A stretch of 64,000 nt of DNA from Rhopalosiphum padi (Eukaryota; Arthropoda; Insecta; Hemiptera; Aphididae). Below are positions 62,541 to 64,000 of this stretch, piece after piece. The notes under the pieces were generated by a model. The model did no database searches. It was given only the letters and a program-made list of their open reading frames with translations, and was not told where the DNA came from. The DNA lies in NCBI RefSeq assembly GCF_020882245.1, contig NC_083597.1:49578152-49642151 (forward strand). The letters are read 5' to 3'. Made by a program: the position numbers and the translations under genes. Within the stretch, counting starts at the first letter, position 1, and the number at the start of each line of letters is the position of its first letter.

Positions 62541-63123
62541 ATGTTGTCCAATCTAACTTTATTTTGGCCAATTTGAATTCATGTTGTCCAATCTTAATAA
62601 ATGTTGTCCAATCTAACTTTATGTTGGCCAATTTAAATTCATGTTGTCCAAAAAAAAAATGTCCAATCTAACTTTATGTTGGCCAAATTAAATTCATGTT
62701 GTCCAATCTTAAAAAATGTTATTAAAAAAAAAAATGTTGTCCAATCTAACTTTATTTTGGACAATTTTAATAAATGTTGTCCAATCTAACTTTATGTTGG
62801 CCAAATTAAATTCATGTTGTCCAATCTTAAAAAATGTTATAAAAAAAAAATGTTGTCCAATCTAACTTTTTTTTGGCCAATTTAAATTCATGTTGTCCAA
62901 TCTTAATAAATGTTGTCCAATCTTAAAAAATGTTGTCCAATCATAAAAAATGTTGTCCAAAAAAAATGTCCAAAAAAATAAATGTTGTCCAATCTAACTT
63001 TATTTTGGCCAATTAAAATTCATGTTGTCCAATCTTAATAAATGTTGTACAATCTAACTTTATTTTGTCCAATTTTAATTCATGTAGTCCAATCTTAATA
63101 AATGTTGTCCAAAAAAATAAATG
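62541..63123 (+). repeat. A block A20, cassette X (583 bp)
   Basis: GAATTC at 62,575 and TGTAGTCC near the end. It aligns with A7 and A16 rather than with A11, so copy 2 of the 12-kb duplication continues differently from copy 1. Confidence 0.92.
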
Positions 63124-64000
63124 TTTAATCTTTCGGCTGGAAATTAGTACAGTCTGGATAGTTGGACAGGCTGGACAGGTTGGATAGTTGGACAGGCTGG
63201 ATAATTGGACAGGCTGGACAGGCTGGAAAGTTGGACAGGCTGGACAGGTTGGATAGTTGGAAAGGTTGGAAATAAGAACAGGCTGGACAGGCTGGACGGG
63301 CTGGAAAGTTGTACAGGCTGGACAGGTTGGATAGTTGGACAGGTTGGACAGGTTGGATAGTTGGACAGGCTGGACAGGTTGGATAGTTGGACAGGCTGGA
63401 AAGTTGGACAGGCTGGACAGGTTAGAAAGTTGGACAGGCTGGAAAGTTGGACAGGCTGGACAGGTTGGAAAGTTGGTCAGGCTGGACAGGTTGGAAAGTT
63501 GGACAGGCTGGACAGGTTGGATAGTTGGACAGGCTGGACAGTTTGGATAGTTGGACAGGCTGGAAAGTTGGACAGGCTGGACAGGTTGGATAGTTGGACA
63601 GGCTGGAAAGTTGGACAGGCTGGACAGGTTAGAAAGTTGGACAGGCTGGAAAGTTGGACAGGCTGGAAAGTTGGAAAGGTTGGAAATAAGAACAGGCTGG
63701 ACAGGTTGGAAAGTTGGACAGGCTGGACAGGTTGGATAGTTGGACAGGTTGGATAGTTGGACAGGCTGGACAGTTTGGATAGTTGGACAGGCTGGAAAGT
63801 TGGACAGGCTGGACAGGTTGGATAGTTGGACAGGCTGGACAGTTTGGATAGTTGGACATTCTGGAAAGTTGGACAGGCTGGACAGGTTAGAAAGTTGGAC
63901 AGGCTGGAAAGTTGGACAGGCTGGATAGTTGGACAGGATGGAAAGTTGGAAAGGTTGGAAATAAGAACAGGCTAGACAGGCTGGACAGGCTGGAAGGTTG
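63124..64000 (+). repeat. G block G21 (3' truncated by window)
   Basis: It follows G8 and G17 as far as visible: TAATT-type 5' side, GGACGGGCTGG, GGACATTCTGG. The window ends within GGCTGGAAGGTTG, so the array continues beyond 64,000. Confidence 0.92.

Larger units (their letters stand above)
50600..62710 (+). repeat. 12-kb segmental duplication, copy 2
   Basis: It is the counterpart of 20,385-32,350, with the same order of G and A blocks (G14-A14 to G20). It is 145 bp longer in total: 181 bp more in G18, 35 bp fewer in G20, one base fewer in A16. After the right edge it continues with A20 and G21, which resemble A16 and G17, instead of the A11 sequence. Confidence 0.88.

Noticed and set aside
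1..64000. Telomeric repeat or a transposon with terminal repeats.
   Set aside because: No TTAGGG-, TTTAGGG- or TTAGG-type arrays, no terminal inverted or long terminal repeats around a coding core, and no reverse transcriptase or transposase frame.
1..64000. tRNA, rRNA or other structured RNA genes.
   Set aside because: No stretch departs from the two repeat families except the two short linkers and the 30-bp scar, so there is no room for such a gene.

Overview
This 64-kb window is satellite DNA from end to end. I find no credible protein-coding gene, RNA gene, mobile-element gene, CRISPR array or unique single-copy sequence. The organism cannot be named, because there is no phylogenetic marker. 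A multi-kilobase hierarchical satellite array with almost no unique DNA points to a eukaryotic chromosome (heterochromatin, a centromere-adjacent or subtelomeric block, or a sex- or B-chromosome block). That is inference from architecture only.

Two tandem-repeat families alternate, always in the same orientation. The A family (about 46.8 kb, 73%) is AT-rich. Its monomer is 20 bp, typified by ATGTTGTCCAATCTAACTTT, with variants such as ATGTTGGCCAATTTAAATTC and ATGTTGTCCAATCTTAAAAA plus shortened 16-17 bp poly-A monomers. These are arranged in recurring modules of roughly 110-115 bp. The G family (about 17.2 kb, 27%) is G-rich on the + strand and built from 8- and 9-bp words (GGACAGGCT, GGACAGGTT, GGATAGTT, GGAAAGTT) combined into 17- and 26-bp units. 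There are 21 G blocks (G1-G21, first and last cut by the window ends) and 20 A blocks (A1-A20). Every A-to-G border uses one constant linker holding TTTAATCTTTCGGCTGG, and every G-to-A border uses another ending GATTTTCATTT.

Layout: 1-21,879 and 34,727-52,094 are a 'long-A' regime, with A blocks of 4.6-9.1 kb and G blocks of about 590-625 bp. 21,880-32,180 and 52,095-64,000 are a 'short-A' regime, with A blocks of 582-753 bp alternating with G blocks of 642-1,157 bp. A11 (32,181-34,726) is intermediate. In the short-A regime the A blocks belong to two linked cassettes, X and Y, recognisable by diagnostic variants on both flanks.

Above this lies a mosaic of larger duplications: 20,385-32,350 recurs at 50,600-62,710 (about 12 kb, offset about 30.2-30.4 kb); 2,840-9,065 recurs at 40,239-46,465; 12,294-16,162 recurs at 46,466-50,334; 1-2,314 recurs at 34,936-37,250. 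Local amplifications of 1,468, 1,255 and 98 bp are nested inside. The pattern fits repeated unequal exchange and segmental amplification. Open reading frames through the array arise because the monomers contain few or no stop codons in some frames; I annotate none as a gene. All coordinates and matches come from reading the sequence by eye and from frame offsets; identities were not computed.
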